Assembly: GCA_900314685.1 (NCBI GenBank)
Contig: OMWE01000003.1
Span: 1 to 64,000, forward strand
DNA: 64,000 nucleotides
DNA from: an uncultured Actinomycetes bacterium
Lineage (GTDB): Bacteria; Actinomycetota; Coriobacteriia; Coriobacteriales; Atopobiaceae
Direction: 5' to 3'
In this document: positions 54,039 through 63,272 of the stretch, one piece after another
Layout: the number at the start of each line of letters is the position of its first letter
Position numbering within the stretch: position 1 is the first letter of the stretch
Position numbers and translations under genes: made by a program
Notes under the pieces: model-generated
Seen by the model: only the letters and a program-made list of their open reading frames with translations
Told to the model about the DNA's origin: nothing
Database searches by the model: none

Positions 54039-55514
54039 TTAGTCCAGGTCCTCACCGTTGGACTTGTAGACCTTCTGCATGTAGTAGAAGGAGTCCTTGC
54101 GCGAACGGCTCATGTCGCCGTTGCCGTCGTCGTCCATGTCGACGTAGACGAAGCCGTAGCGCTTGCGCATCTCGCCCGTGCCGGCAGATACGATGTCGAT
54201 CCAGCCCCAGGGTGTGTAGCCGATCAGGTCGACGCCGTCCTCCTCGACCGCGGCCTTCATGGCCTTGATGTGGTCGCGCATGTAGTCGATGCGGTAGCTG
54301 TCGTGCACGCTGCCGTCGGGCTCGCGCACGTCGATGGCGCCGATGCCGTTCTCGACGATCATCAGCGGGATCTGGTAGCGGTCCCAGATCTGGTTGAGGT
54401 TGATGCGCAGGCCCAGCGGGTCGATGGCCCAGCCCCAGGCGTTGGTCTCGAGATAGGGGTTCTTGACGCCGGAGCTCATGTTGCCGCCGACGCGCTCCTT
54501 GCCCTCGGGCGAGGCGGCCTGGGCCTCAGAGTTGTAGTAGCTGAAGGAGTAGAAGTCCACCGTGCCCTCGCGCAGCAGCTCGTCGTCGCCCGGCTCCTTG
54601 ACGAGCTCGATGCCCGCGCGCTGGAGCTCCAGCACCTTCCAGGAGGGATAGTAGCCGCGCACCTGCACGTCACCGAAGAACCACTTGTAGCCGCGTGCAT
54701 TGGTGAGCTCGCACCAGACGTCCTCGGGGTTGCAGCTGTAGGGGTAGCTCACGCCGTGGGCGATCATCAGGCCGACCTTGTTGGCAGGGTCGATCTCGTG
54801 GGCCTTCTTGACGGCGTAGGCGGCGCCCAGGAAGCGGTGCCAGCGCGCCTGCTCGCGGTTCTGCTTGTTGGTGTTGGCCTCATGCAGGCCGGAGGTCATG
54901 TAGACGTCGATGTTGATCTCGTTGATGTTGAGCCAGTAGGTGACCAGGCCCTTGTAGCGCTCGAGCACCACGTCGCAGAAGTGCTCGAAGGCCTCCAGCG
55001 TGTGGCGGCTGACCCAGCCGTCGTACTCGTTGGCCAGGTGCAGCGGCATGTCGAAGTGGTTGAGCGTGACGAGGGGCTCGATGCCCTTGTCCTTGCAGGC
55101 GCGGAAGATGTCCTCGTAGAACTTGAGGCCTTCCTCATTGGGCTCGGCGTCGTCGCCGTTGGGGAAGATGCGGGTCCAGTTGATGGACATGCGGTTCACG
55201 TTGCAGCCCATCTCGGCCATCAGGTCGATGTCGCCCTGCCAGTGGCCGTAGAAGTCCGTCGCGACGTGGCTGGGGTAGTAGGTGTCGGGGTCGACGATGG
55301 CCTTGGCGCCCTCGGGCACATCCTCCATCGCGGCGAAGGTCGCGCGCGAGCCGTCCGGCATCTCGCAGATGAACTTGCGGGGGATACCGTTGCGGCCGTC
55401 GCCGCCGGTCAGTGCGTCGGCCACGGCGAGACCCTTACCGCCGCTGATATAGCTGCCCTCGTACTGGTTCGCGGCCGTCGCGCCGCCCCACAGAAAGCCT
55501 TTCGGGAAACTCAT
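54039..55514 (-). CDS. GH1 family glycosidase (6-phospho-beta-glucosidase-like)
   Basis: 491 residues from the ATG at 55514, next to AGGAGG. GH1 marks: FPKGFLWGGATAANQYEGSY, NRMSINWTRIFPNGD, acid/base region LNINEIN and nucleophile IVENGIG. The Glu of NEI replaces the NEP wording, common in 6-phospho-glucosidases. It would hydrolyse phosphorylated beta-glucosides brought in by a PTS. It is divergent from the HAD gene at 55787; no PTS permease gene adjoins. Confidence 0.92.
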   Translation of the reverse strand: MSFPKGFLWGGATAANQYEGSYISGGKGLAVADALTGGDGRNGIPRKFICEMPDGSRATFAAMEDVPEGAKAIVDPDTYYPSHVATDFYGHWQGDIDLMAEMGCNVNRMSINWTRIFPNGDDAEPNEEGLKFYEDIFRACKDKGIEPLVTLNHFDMPLHLANEYDGWVSRHTLEAFEHFCDVVLERYKGLVTYWLNINEINIDVYMTSGLHEANTNKQNREQARWHRFLGAAYAVKKAHEIDPANKVGLMIAHGVSYPYSCNPEDVWCELTNARGYKWFFGDVQVRGYYPSWKVLELQRAGIELVKEPGDDELLREGTVDFYSFSYYNSEAQAASPEGKERVGGNMSSGVKNPYLETNAWGWAIDPLGLRINLNQIWDRYQIPLMIVENGIGAIDVREPDGSVHDSYRIDYMRDHIKAMKAAVEEDGVDLIGYTPWGWIDIVSAGTGEMRKRYGFVYVDMDDDGNGDMSRSRKDSFYYMQKVYKSNGEDLD

Positions 55515-55786
55515 GCGTCCTCCTTTGGTCGTGTGCCTTGCTTGGCGGATAGCGCGTCCGACACGTGCGGACGGCTGACGTCCGCAGGCAGCTATGCCCC
55601 GTTCGCACGGTGTGCTGCGCATTTCCAGTATATGAAAGACGAACGCGCCGCCCGGCGCCCAATCGCCAGGCGGCACAACGTGCCAAACGACGAGTCGCAA
55701 ACATGAGCGTGTCCTGCCCGTCTGATATGCTCAAGTAGATAGATGGCCCGCTGTGGCCGGCCGCGGCAACTGAGAAGGGATTTGAT

Positions 55787-56635
55787 ATGTCCGACAAGAA
55801 GATCGTGCTCATCGACATCGACGGCACCCTCGTCGACTACGAGAACAACCTGCCTGCCTCCGCGGTGGAGGCCATACACCTGGCGCAGGCCAACGGTCAC
55901 AAGGTATACGCCTGCACCGGCCGCTCCAAGGCCGAGAACAAGCAGGAGATCTGGGACATCGGCCTGGACGGCATGATCGGTGGCAACGGCAACTACATCG
56001 AGAGCGGCGACACGGTGGTCTTCCACCAGCTCATCTCCCTGGAGGAGGAGAAGCGCGTGGTCGACTGGCTCAACGCGCGCGGCCTGTGCTTCTACCTCGA
56101 GTCCAACAACGGCCTCTTTGCCAGCGAGACCTTCGCAAAAGACGCTCTGCCCGCCTGCAAGGCCTACGCCTCCGGCAAGGGCGCCACGCAGGAGGAGCTC
56201 GACGCGATGGGCGATTCCACGGCCCTCTTCCACGGCATGATCGAGGGCGGCGAGCTCTACCGCGACGACGTCAACAAGATCAGCTTTGTGCTCAAGAGCT
56301 ATCAGGACCACCTGGACTCCGCCGCCGAGTTCCCCAACCTCAAGGCCGGCACCTGGGGCGGCAAGGGCGAGCACGCGCTCTTCGGCGACCTGGGCGTCAA
56401 GGACATCACCAAGGCTTTCGCGGTCGGCAAGCTCTGCGAGTACCTGGGCTGGGACATCGCCGACACGATTGCCTTCGGCGACGCCAAGGTCGACATCCCC
56501 ATGTTCGAGTGCTGCGGCGCCAGCTGCTGCATGGGCTCGGGCGGCGACGAGGCCAAGGAGGCGGCCGATTTCGTGACGACCGACGTCGACAAGGACGGCC
56601 TCATGAACGGCTTCAAGCACTTCGGCCTGATCTAG
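55787..56635 (+). CDS. HAD-superfamily (Cof-type) phosphatase
   Basis: 282 residues. Motif I DIDGTLVDYE, second motif ACTGRSK, cap segment, and motif IV FGDAKVDIPMFE, so a class IIB sugar-phosphatase-like enzyme. The promoter region lies between it and the divergent GH1 gene, suggesting a link to sugar phosphate metabolism. Ribosome site GAGAAGGGA before the ATG at 55787. Confidence 0.9.
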   Translation: MSDKKIVLIDIDGTLVDYENNLPASAVEAIHLAQANGHKVYACTGRSKAENKQEIWDIGLDGMIGGNGNYIESGDTVVFHQLISLEEEKRVVDWLNARGLCFYLESNNGLFASETFAKDALPACKAYASGKGATQEELDAMGDSTALFHGMIEGGELYRDDVNKISFVLKSYQDHLDSAAEFPNLKAGTWGGKGEHALFGDLGVKDITKAFAVGKLCEYLGWDIADTIAFGDAKVDIPMFECCGASCCMGSGGDEAKEAADFVTTDVDKDGLMNGFKHFGLI

Positions 56636-56757
56636 CCGACAACCAGCAACCAAAGACGATGCCGCCGCAGGCCGTCATGGCTACGGCTGCGGAATAATCG
56701 TTCGACCTGCCCCCGTCGCCCATGCCCGTTGCCGGATAATGGGCGGCGGAGGTGCGT

Positions 56758-57627
56758 ATGGACAATTTTGAGAAGCTCCGCAGGGCAAAGGGACTGACGG
56801 CAAACGATCAGGCCATCGTCTCGTATGTGCTCGACCATCCTGAGGAGATCGCCCGTTTGTCTTCTCGGGAGCTGGGTAGGCGGACGCACACGTCGGCATC
56901 TTCCGTGATGAGAGTCTGCCGGCGGCTCGGGTTCGAGAGCTGGGAGGATTTCAAGTACAACATCGCGAGCGACCTCAAACGCGCTCCGGCGGGTACGACC
57001 GCGATGGCCCAGGGGGAACACGCCCTCTCCGCGAGCGCAAAAGTCGCCGAGCTCGAGTCCCTCGCCATCGCACGGACCCGCGAGTCGCTCAACCTGACCG
57101 CCCTACAGGAGGCGGCCGATCTCTTGCTTGCCGCGGACGCCATCGGCATCTGCGCAAAAGACACCAACGACACGATCGCCTCATACGCAGACATGCTGTG
57201 CTCGCTTGCGCATCGGGTGGCTCTGGTGCGCAACGCCAACGACCGCATCATCAGATATGCACAGGCCGCTGCCGCAGGGCACGTGGGGTTGTTCATCAGC
57301 CGCGGCGGCAACGACAAGACGTTGATAGCGGCGGCAAAGGCACTGACCTCCCGTGGTATCAAGACGATCGCGCTGACCACTGCCGTCGAGTCGCCCCTGG
57401 CGCGCGTGTGCGACGTCGTGCTCGGCTGCTACTACGGGGACCTGGCTACCTACGGCGAGGTTGTGTGGCACGTATCGACCCACTATGTGCTCAACACGCT
57501 CTTTACCATGCTCTTTGCTGACAACTACGAAGAAAACCGCAGCTTGGAGCAGGCACTCTACCGCATCGGCAATGGCGAGCTGTACAGCGAGAACGCCTGG
57601 GACGTCGATACGATGTCGCGGATGTGA
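56758..57627 (+). CDS. RpiR-family transcriptional regulator
   Basis: 289 residues; the ATG at 56758 has GGAGG five bases upstream (a GTG at 56752 is possible). N-terminal HTH_6 (TANDQAIVSYVLDHPEEIARLSSRELGRRTHTSASSVMRVCRRLGFESWEDFK) and C-terminal SIS domain (AIGICAKDTNDTIASYADM, VGLFISRGGNDKTLIAAAKALTSRGIKTIALT). It should respond to a sugar phosphate and likely regulates the nearby EIIB-ROK or glycosidase genes. Confidence 0.9.
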   Translation: MDNFEKLRRAKGLTANDQAIVSYVLDHPEEIARLSSRELGRRTHTSASSVMRVCRRLGFESWEDFKYNIASDLKRAPAGTTAMAQGEHALSASAKVAELESLAIARTRESLNLTALQEAADLLLAADAIGICAKDTNDTIASYADMLCSLAHRVALVRNANDRIIRYAQAAAAGHVGLFISRGGNDKTLIAAAKALTSRGIKTIALTTAVESPLARVCDVVLGCYYGDLATYGEVVWHVSTHYVLNTLFTMLFADNYEENRSLEQALYRIGNGELYSENAWDVDTMSRM

Positions 57628-57728
57628 GCCTCGAGGATCTGCTCTTGCCGACACGGTGTCTCTATTGGCCTGCTGATGATGGTGACGGCATGGGGCGGCG
57701 GTTACGCTAGGGGAGGAGGGGAGAGACC

Positions 57729-59339
57729 ATGGCAGATGAAACAGCGGACAAGACTCCGGCCGAGGCCGCGGCGAGTTCTGGAGCCGAGGGCACGGCACAG
57801 GTTGCCGGCGAATCCACGGCCGAGACCAACGCGCGGCTCATTGCCGCCTACCACACGTTCATAGAGCGGCAACCCCACGACGGATATGAGCTGGTCACCG
57901 TCGACGAGGACACCTATGAGCTCAGGGCGGAGCACGCCGTGGCGCGCATATGTTTCTGGGATGAGATCGTCGAGGTCATGGTGCTCGGGGCCCAGAAGTA
58001 CGACTACCCCTTCCACCTGCATTTCCAGCTGCGCGAGGACGACTGGGAGCACGCGCTCGACCTGTACGGCGAGCTGGTGGATGCGCTCATCGCACAGGAC
58101 CACCACCACACGACGCGCGTGCTGGTGGTGTGCACATCCGGCATGACCAGCTTTATGTTCGCGACCAAGATGGGGACCGTCGCCGGCGAGCTCGGACTGG
58201 ACTACGAGTTTGCCGCCGTGCGCCTCGACAAGGTCTATCAGGAGGCCGTGTCCTACGACCTTATCCTGCTTGCGCCTCAGGCCGTCTACCTGCACGAGAA
58301 GCTGGCCGACGCGCTCCGCAAGCCGGTCGTGGATATTCCCGCGCGTGTCTTTGGCTCATACAACGCGATCGCCGGCATCGACCTCGTGCAGCACACGATC
58401 GAGGAGCTGGAGAAACCAAAGCCGGCAGAGCCTCCCGCTACGGTCCCGGGTGCGGGCGATAGCACCGAAGACGAGACTGCCGACGCCTGCGTCCTCGCCA
58501 TCGTGGTGAAGCAGACCGCAGGCACGATCGAGATCGAGTGGCGGGTGTACGACAAGGGCGCGGTCGTTCTCCAGGAGCTCGTGACCAAGAGCGCCCCGAT
58601 CGGCGGAGGCTCCCGCATCGGCGCGCAGTTCATCACGCCCTACGACATCACCGACATCATCGACACGGCCCTTGCTCACGAGACCTACGGGAGGCGCATC
58701 GAAGTCATCGGCCTTGCCGTGATGGGTGCGGTCGACCACGGGGTCGTGTCGCTGCCCGGCACGATGATGGACGGCGCGGCTGCCGAATCGGATCTGTCGG
58801 CGCGCTACGGAAAGCCCGTCAAGGTCGTGAACAACGTCAACGCCGCCGCCCTGGGCTGGTACGGGCAGCAGGACGAGTACCAGACGGTCGTCTTCCACTC
58901 CCAGTCGCGCGGCATGCTCCTCGGGGGTCAGGGCATCGTGATCGACGGCAAGCTCCATGAGGGGCTCTTCTCCCAGGCGGGGGAGCTGCAGAACTTCTAC
59001 GGAACCCTACGGGAGGACGGGCTGTCGCTCTCCGATCCCTTCAGAAGCGAGCTATGGGATACCGACCGGCTGACGGAGCTCCTGGCCAAGATTTTTGCCG
59101 TCGACATCGGCGTCATCGCGCCGGAGGCAATCTGCGTGCGGTCCAAGCTCGCCTGCGAGGCCGAGGGTATCAGCCAGGCGCTTGCGCGCTACGTCCCCGT
59201 CGGGAAACAGCCCAAGATCATCATGGTGCCGCATTTCACCGAGTACATCTTCCTCGGCGTGCGGACGCTCGCCGCAGAGAAGCTCAAGCAGGTCCGCTGG
59301 GAGCGCGTGCAGAGCTTCAATCTCTGGCAGTGGCGCTAG
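57729..59339 (+). CDS. PTS lactose/cellobiose EIIB domain fused to a ROK-like domain
   Basis: 536 residues. Residues 35-125 are an uncharacterised domain. About 128-225 is an EIIB of the lactose/cellobiose type: VLVVCTSGMTSFMFATKM with phospho-acceptor Cys at 135 and LILLAPQAVYLHEKL. About 255-536 is ROK-like: GLAVMGAVDHGVVSLPG, VNNVNAAALGWYG and GGQGIVIDGKLHEGLFSQAGEL. In ROK kinases the ND(A)N motif gives the catalytic Asp; here it is N369, so sugar phosphorylation is doubtful. It may be a sugar-sensing regulator that reads PTS phosphorylation. GGAGGGGAG precedes the ATG. Confidence 0.8.
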   Translation: MADETADKTPAEAAASSGAEGTAQVAGESTAETNARLIAAYHTFIERQPHDGYELVTVDEDTYELRAEHAVARICFWDEIVEVMVLGAQKYDYPFHLHFQLREDDWEHALDLYGELVDALIAQDHHHTTRVLVVCTSGMTSFMFATKMGTVAGELGLDYEFAAVRLDKVYQEAVSYDLILLAPQAVYLHEKLADALRKPVVDIPARVFGSYNAIAGIDLVQHTIEELEKPKPAEPPATVPGAGDSTEDETADACVLAIVVKQTAGTIEIEWRVYDKGAVVLQELVTKSAPIGGGSRIGAQFITPYDITDIIDTALAHETYGRRIEVIGLAVMGAVDHGVVSLPGTMMDGAAAESDLSARYGKPVKVVNNVNAAALGWYGQQDEYQTVVFHSQSRGMLLGGQGIVIDGKLHEGLFSQAGELQNFYGTLREDGLSLSDPFRSELWDTDRLTELLAKIFAVDIGVIAPEAICVRSKLACEAEGISQALARYVPVGKQPKIIMVPHFTEYIFLGVRTLAAEKLKQVRWERVQSFNLWQWR

Positions 59340-59398
59340 CAGGGGCTGTAGATATATAAATAGCTGCGATACAAATAACCGCGATCAGGGTGGACGAC

Positions 59399-59944
59399 AT
59401 GGCAATCCTCTTGGTGAACGGCAGCCCGCATCGCGACGGGGAGACCAAACGCGCGCTGCGCATCGTGGAAGAAGCGCTCATAGGGGACGGGTGCGAGACC
59501 GTCTGGGTCGAGCTCGGTACTGGCCCCGTGCGCGGCTGCGTCTGCTGCCTGCGGTGCACTGAGACCGCGCGCTGCGCCTTTGACGACGACATCGCCAACG
59601 ACCTGATCGACGCCATGGCGGCGGCCGACGGCGTGGTGATGGGCGCGCCGACCTATTTCGGCAGCATCAACGGCGCCTTTGCCGCTGTGCTCGACCGCGT
59701 CTTTTATGCGGGAAGCCGCCACCGGCGCCTCTTCGACGGGATACCGGCGGCGGGGGTCGCGGTGGCGCACCGCGCGGGCTCGCTGAGCGCGCTCGACCGG
59801 CTCAACCACTATTTCACCTATGCCGGCATGCCCGTCGTCTCGGGCATCTACTGGAGCTCGCTTCTTCACGGGGCGGACGACCGCTTCGGACCCAAGATCC
59901 TGACGGAGCTGGGGCACCGCATGGCGCGGGCATCGGCGCGGTAG
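59399..59944 (+). CDS. NADPH-dependent FMN reductase/iron-sulfur flavoprotein-like
   Basis: 181 residues from the ATG at 59399 (a GTG at 59390 is also possible). Flavodoxin-like FMN-binding: ILLVNGSPHRDGETKRAL and MGAPTYFGSINGAFAAVLDRV, with the Cys cluster GCVCCLRCTETARC between. The cysteines may hold an Fe-S cluster or a redox pair. Likely a cytoplasmic oxidoreductase. Confidence 0.88.
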   Translation: MAILLVNGSPHRDGETKRALRIVEEALIGDGCETVWVELGTGPVRGCVCCLRCTETARCAFDDDIANDLIDAMAAADGVVMGAPTYFGSINGAFAAVLDRVFYAGSRHRRLFDGIPAAGVAVAHRAGSLSALDRLNHYFTYAGMPVVSGIYWSSLLHGADDRFGPKILTELGHRMARASAR

Positions 59945-60031
59945 ACCGTGCCTTTCGTGGCGCGGGCGTCGGCGCGGAGGCAAGGCTAGCCATATAATTG
60001 GGGAAATCGCAACCTGCTGGAGGAGGGGCTT

Positions 60032-60961
60032 ATGGCGGCGGTCACGACCCTGTTTCCCGTGTTGTTCATGCTCATACTCGGTTTCGTCTCAAAGCGGCGC
60101 GGCTGGGTCGCCGACGAGCAGAAGTCGGGTGTGAGCGGCGTCGTCTTCAAGGTGCTCTTCCCGATCATGATCTTCAACCTGGCGGCGACGGCGGAGATCG
60201 ACTCGAGCAAGATCGCAGTCGTCGGGTTTGCCTTTGCAGTCTATATCGCGGGTATTTTCCTCGGGCGACTCGTGTCGCCCTTCACGGGCAAGAAGTACGC
60301 GAAGTTCTCACCGTACCTGCTCTCGTCGGAGGAGGGTGGCAGCGTAGCCCTGCCGCTGTACCTCTCCATCGTCGGCCAGTCCAGCAACACGGTCTTCTTT
60401 GACCTTGCCGGTACCGCCGCCTGCTTCATCGTGATCCCGATCATGGTGGCGCGCGAGGGCTCCAAGGGCGCCTCGGGCAAGGACATCCTGCTGTCTGTCG
60501 TCACCAACTCCTTCATCGTCGCGGTGACGTTGGGCCTCGTCGTGAACCTGAGCGGCCTCTACGGCGCACTGATCGCCTCGCCCTTCGGTGAGATGTATAC
60601 CAAGACCGCAACAATGGCCACACAGTCCATCGGACCGATGATCCTCTACTGCCTGGGCTATGATTTCAAGATCGACCGCGAGACCATCGCTCCGCTCGCC
60701 AAGCTCGCCCTGGTCAAGACGGTCTACTTCGGCATCGTCATCGGCCTTTTCTTCCTGCTCTTCCCTGCGCTCATGGCCGACAGGATCTTTATGATGGCCG
60801 TCATCATCTATCTCATGTCGCCTTCGGGCGCGGGTCTGGTGCCTGTCATCTCGCCGCTCTTCAAGGATGAGGACGACGCGGCGTTTGCCTCGGCATTCAT
60901 TCCGCTCTATCTGGTGATCACGCTCATCGTATATACCTGCGTCGTCATCTTCATAGCTTAG
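60032..60961 (+). CDS. AEC-family (auxin efflux carrier-like) transporter
   Basis: 309 residues, ten hydrophobic segments. It starts LFPVLFMLILGFVSKRRGWV and has the FKVLFPIMIFNLAA element, SSEEGGSVALPLYLSIVG and YLMSPSGAGLVPVISPLF near the end. AEC carriers move organic acids such as malate. GGAGGAGG precedes the ATG. It lies between the flavoprotein and the ROK kinase. Confidence 0.88.
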   Translation: MAAVTTLFPVLFMLILGFVSKRRGWVADEQKSGVSGVVFKVLFPIMIFNLAATAEIDSSKIAVVGFAFAVYIAGIFLGRLVSPFTGKKYAKFSPYLLSSEEGGSVALPLYLSIVGQSSNTVFFDLAGTAACFIVIPIMVAREGSKGASGKDILLSVVTNSFIVAVTLGLVVNLSGLYGALIASPFGEMYTKTATMATQSIGPMILYCLGYDFKIDRETIAPLAKLALVKTVYFGIVIGLFFLLFPALMADRIFMMAVIIYLMSPSGAGLVPVISPLFKDEDDAAFASAFIPLYLVITLIVYTCVVIFIA

Positions 60962-61076
60962 CGGGGTGCCGGCAGCCTCACGTTTGTGCGCTTCCGTCAC
61001 ATCGCCTCAGGCACACAAGCCCTCTCAATCATCCGAGTCACTCCCAACCATCCGATTCGTCACAAAGGACCACACC

Positions 61077-61997
61077 ATGGAATATCTCGTATTCGATGTC
61101 AGCGGCACCACCGTCAAGTCCGCCATCATGGGTGCCGACGGAGCCATCTTCCAAGAAGACAAACACCCCGTGCCCGCTGCCGAGACGGGATCCTACGAGG
61201 ATTTCTTGCAGGTGCTCAAGGATGCCTATACCCAGTACGCGGTCCCCGTGGACGGCATTGCCGTCAGCTTGCCAGGACGCATCGACTCCGAGCACGGTGT
61301 GGTCATCACCCCGGGTGCCCTCAAGTACAACCGCGGCCGTCACCTCGCGGAAGACATCCGTGCGCAGGTCGCGGACCTGCCGACCGTGATCGTCAACGAC
61401 GGTAAGGCCGCCGCGGCGGGGGAGTATTGGCAGGGCAACCTCGCGGGTACGACCTGCGGCGTCGTGATGCTGCTGGGCACGGGTATCGCCGGCGGCATCG
61501 TGATGAGCGGCCGGGTCTGGGAAGGTGCGGGTTCCTTCGCGGGCGAGTTCTCCTACGTGTACGAGCGCCCGGCCATGCGTAGCGAGGCGGACCACCGCTG
61601 GGTCGACAGCGCCTCCATACCCGGTCTCATCACCTATGTGAGCAGGCGTACGGGCATGAAGGAACGTCTTCTCGACGGCAAGAAGATCTTCCAGATGATC
61701 GGGAGCGGCAACGACTACGCGCTCGCCGGCCTGAAGGACATGACCGACTACATTGCGTACATGATCTTTGACACCGCCTGCATACTCGACCCGGACAAGG
61801 TCCTGTTGGGTGGCAGCATCGCAGGAGAGCCTCTCATCCTCCAGCTGGTGCAGGAGGAGCTCGATCGCATCTACGGCCTGGCGTCCGAGGACCTGCCGCG
61901 CGTGCAGGTGGATATCTGCAAGCATCCCGGTGAGGCCAGCCTCATCGGTGCGGAGTACGTCCTGCTCCAGCGCTATTCGGAGCCGGTGTCCGCCTGA
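61077..61997 (+). CDS. ROK-family sugar kinase
   Basis: 306 residues from the ATG at 61077 (AAAGGACC). ROK pattern: FDVSGTTVKSAIMGADG (ATP site), GIAVSLPGRIDSEHGVV, VIVNDGKAAAAGE (catalytic Asp present), LLGTGIAGGIVMSG and AGSFAGEFSY. The usual zinc site CxCGxxGC of many ROK proteins is missing. Likely phosphorylates a hexose or N-acetyl sugar. It overlaps the convergent DtxR-type gene by 25 bp. Confidence 0.92.
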   Translation: MEYLVFDVSGTTVKSAIMGADGAIFQEDKHPVPAAETGSYEDFLQVLKDAYTQYAVPVDGIAVSLPGRIDSEHGVVITPGALKYNRGRHLAEDIRAQVADLPTVIVNDGKAAAAGEYWQGNLAGTTCGVVMLLGTGIAGGIVMSGRVWEGAGSFAGEFSYVYERPAMRSEADHRWVDSASIPGLITYVSRRTGMKERLLDGKKIFQMIGSGNDYALAGLKDMTDYIAYMIFDTACILDPDKVLLGGSIAGEPLILQLVQEELDRIYGLASEDLPRVQVDICKHPGEASLIGAEYVLLQRYSEPVSA

Positions 61998-62398
61998 TTC
62001 GAAGATGCGCCATCCTCGGGCAGCACGCCGGTCATCGCATGGCGGCAGAGCGCCTCAAAGGTCTCCTCGCTGATGTCGTGCTCGATCAGGCAGGCGTCCT
62101 CGGCCGCGATTCTGGGGTCGACGCCGAGCGACGTAAAGAACTTGGTCAGCGTCTTGTGGCGTGTATAAATCTTCTGCGCGATTTCCTCGCCGCTCTCAGT
62201 GAGGAAGATGAAATTGGAGTGATTGAGCTCGATGTAGCCGTCCTGGCGGAGATGCTTGACGGCGGTGCTCACGCTGGGCTTTGAGACTCCCAGGTCTTCC
62301 GCGACATCGACGGCACGGATATAGCCGTTCTCCTCGCGGAGTTTGAGCATGGACTCGAGGTAGTCCTCGGATGATTTGCCGATGCCGCGCTTGTTCAT
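61973..62398 (-). CDS. DtxR/MntR-family metal-dependent repressor
   Basis: 141 residues. Winged helix EDYLESMLKLREENGYIRAVDVAEDLGVSKPSVSTAVKHLRQDGYIELNHSNFIFLTESGEEIAQKI, dimerisation/metal-binding part HKTLTKFFTSLGVDPRIAAEDACLIEHDISEETFEALCRH. No SH3-like third domain, as in MntR-type proteins. It is divergent from the feo operon, and a palindrome in the intergenic region fits as its operator. GGAGATG precedes the ATG. Confidence 0.92.
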   Translation of the reverse strand: MNKRGIGKSSEDYLESMLKLREENGYIRAVDVAEDLGVSKPSVSTAVKHLRQDGYIELNHSNFIFLTESGEEIAQKIYTRHKTLTKFFTSLGVDPRIAAEDACLIEHDISEETFEALCRHAMTGVLPEDGASSNQADTGSE

Positions 62399-62549
62399 AG
62401 TTCATCTCCGTACTGAAGTTAGTGTTTCATAACAACCGTTCAACATTGTACCCATTTCTAGAAAATATTCTCCCCATGTGAGTGAAGGGCGAAGGGCGGC
62501 TCGCGCGGTGGAATAACGTTACAGAAAGCCGCAACTTTCAGATAGAAGG

Positions 62550-62577
62550 TTGACCTCATAACGATTAGTGCTATCTT
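62550..62577 (+). promoter_or_regulatory. candidate promoter of the feo operon
   Basis: TTGACC at 62550-62555 and TATCTT at 62572-62577 are separated by 16 bp and lie just upstream of the palindrome at 62587 and of the first feoA gene. Confidence 0.5.
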
Positions 62578-62586
62578 ACTTGAAAT

Positions 62587-62608
62587 GTAGTTAGAGAGAA
62601 ATAACTAC
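62587..62608 (+). promoter_or_regulatory. candidate DtxR-family operator
   Basis: GTAGTTA and TAACTAC form a perfect 7-bp inverted repeat around an 8-bp spacer. The site begins 10 bp after the -10 element and covers the expected transcription start of feo. Together with the divergent DtxR-type gene this suggests iron- or manganese-dependent repression. Confidence 0.6.
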
Positions 62609-62634
62609 CGTTAGCGATTAGAAAGGTCCGTGAT

Positions 62635-62931
62635 ATGGAGGCTGCAATCGAGATGGGTGCTGTCAACAGCGCGGCTCAGGCCACCGCGGGTGGTGCCAGC
62701 GTGAGCAGGGGCGGCCAGCTTCCGCTCAACCTCGTACATGAGGGGGAGACCGTGCAGGTCGTCAAACTGCACGGCAATCAGGAGACCAAGCAGCACCTGG
62801 GCACACTCGGCTTTGTCGAGGGCGCCGAGGTCAAGGTCGTGTCGCACGCCGCCTCGGGCGTGATCGTCAAGGTCAAGGGTGCCAACATCGCGATCGACGA
62901 GAGCATGGCCCGCAAGATCACGACCTGCTAA
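62635..62931 (+). CDS. feoA: FeoA-family protein (with N-terminal extension)
   Basis: 98 residues; FeoA SH3-like domain from about residue 30 (LPLNLVHEGETVQVVKLHGNQETKQHLGTLGFVEGAEVKVVSHAASGVIVKVKGANIAIDESMARKI). An extra 25-30 Ala/Gly-rich residues lie at the front. It acts on the FeoB ferrous-iron transporter. First gene of the feo operon; a second, shorter feoA follows after 39 bp. Confidence 0.92.
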   Translation: MEAAIEMGAVNSAAQATAGGASVSRGGQLPLNLVHEGETVQVVKLHGNQETKQHLGTLGFVEGAEVKVVSHAASGVIVKVKGANIAIDESMARKITTC

Positions 62932-62970
62932 CCAATCAGGGTATCCACTCGGGAAGAGAGAAGGAGAGAT

Positions 62971-63192
62971 ATGGCAACACTGCGAGACATCAAGGTCGGC
63001 CAGGACGCCACCGTGACCAAGCTCACGGGCACCGGTGCGCTCAAGCGCCGCATCATGGACATGGGCCTCACCAAGGGCACCCGCGTCCATGTGTCCAAGG
63101 TCGCGCCGCTCGGCGACCCCATCGAGGTCACCGTGCGCGGCTACGAGCTCAGCCTCCGCAAGGACGAGGCCGCCAGCATCGAGGTCGCGTAA
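62971..63192 (+). CDS. feoA: FeoA-family protein
   Basis: 73 residues, the normal short FeoA: MATLRDIKVGQDATVTKLTGTGALKRRIMDMGLTKGTRVHVSKVAPLGDPIEVTVRGYELSLRKDEAASI. GAAGGAGAG precedes the ATG. It lies between the longer feoA and feoB; two FeoA proteins for one FeoB occur in other Gram-positive bacteria. Confidence 0.95.
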   Translation: MATLRDIKVGQDATVTKLTGTGALKRRIMDMGLTKGTRVHVSKVAPLGDPIEVTVRGYELSLRKDEAASIEVA

Positions 63193-63272
63193 AGCGGGAC
63201 GGGCAACAAGGCAACGCCGCGTGCCAGCAACCGCGGCAGCGCAGCCAAGCGCAGCAACAAGAAAGGTTTGGA

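Noticed and set aside
54039..55514. loss of the GH1 acid/base motif
   Set aside because: The sequence reads NEI instead of NEP, but the Glu is present and this wording occurs in 6-phospho-beta-glucosidases, so the enzyme is probably active.
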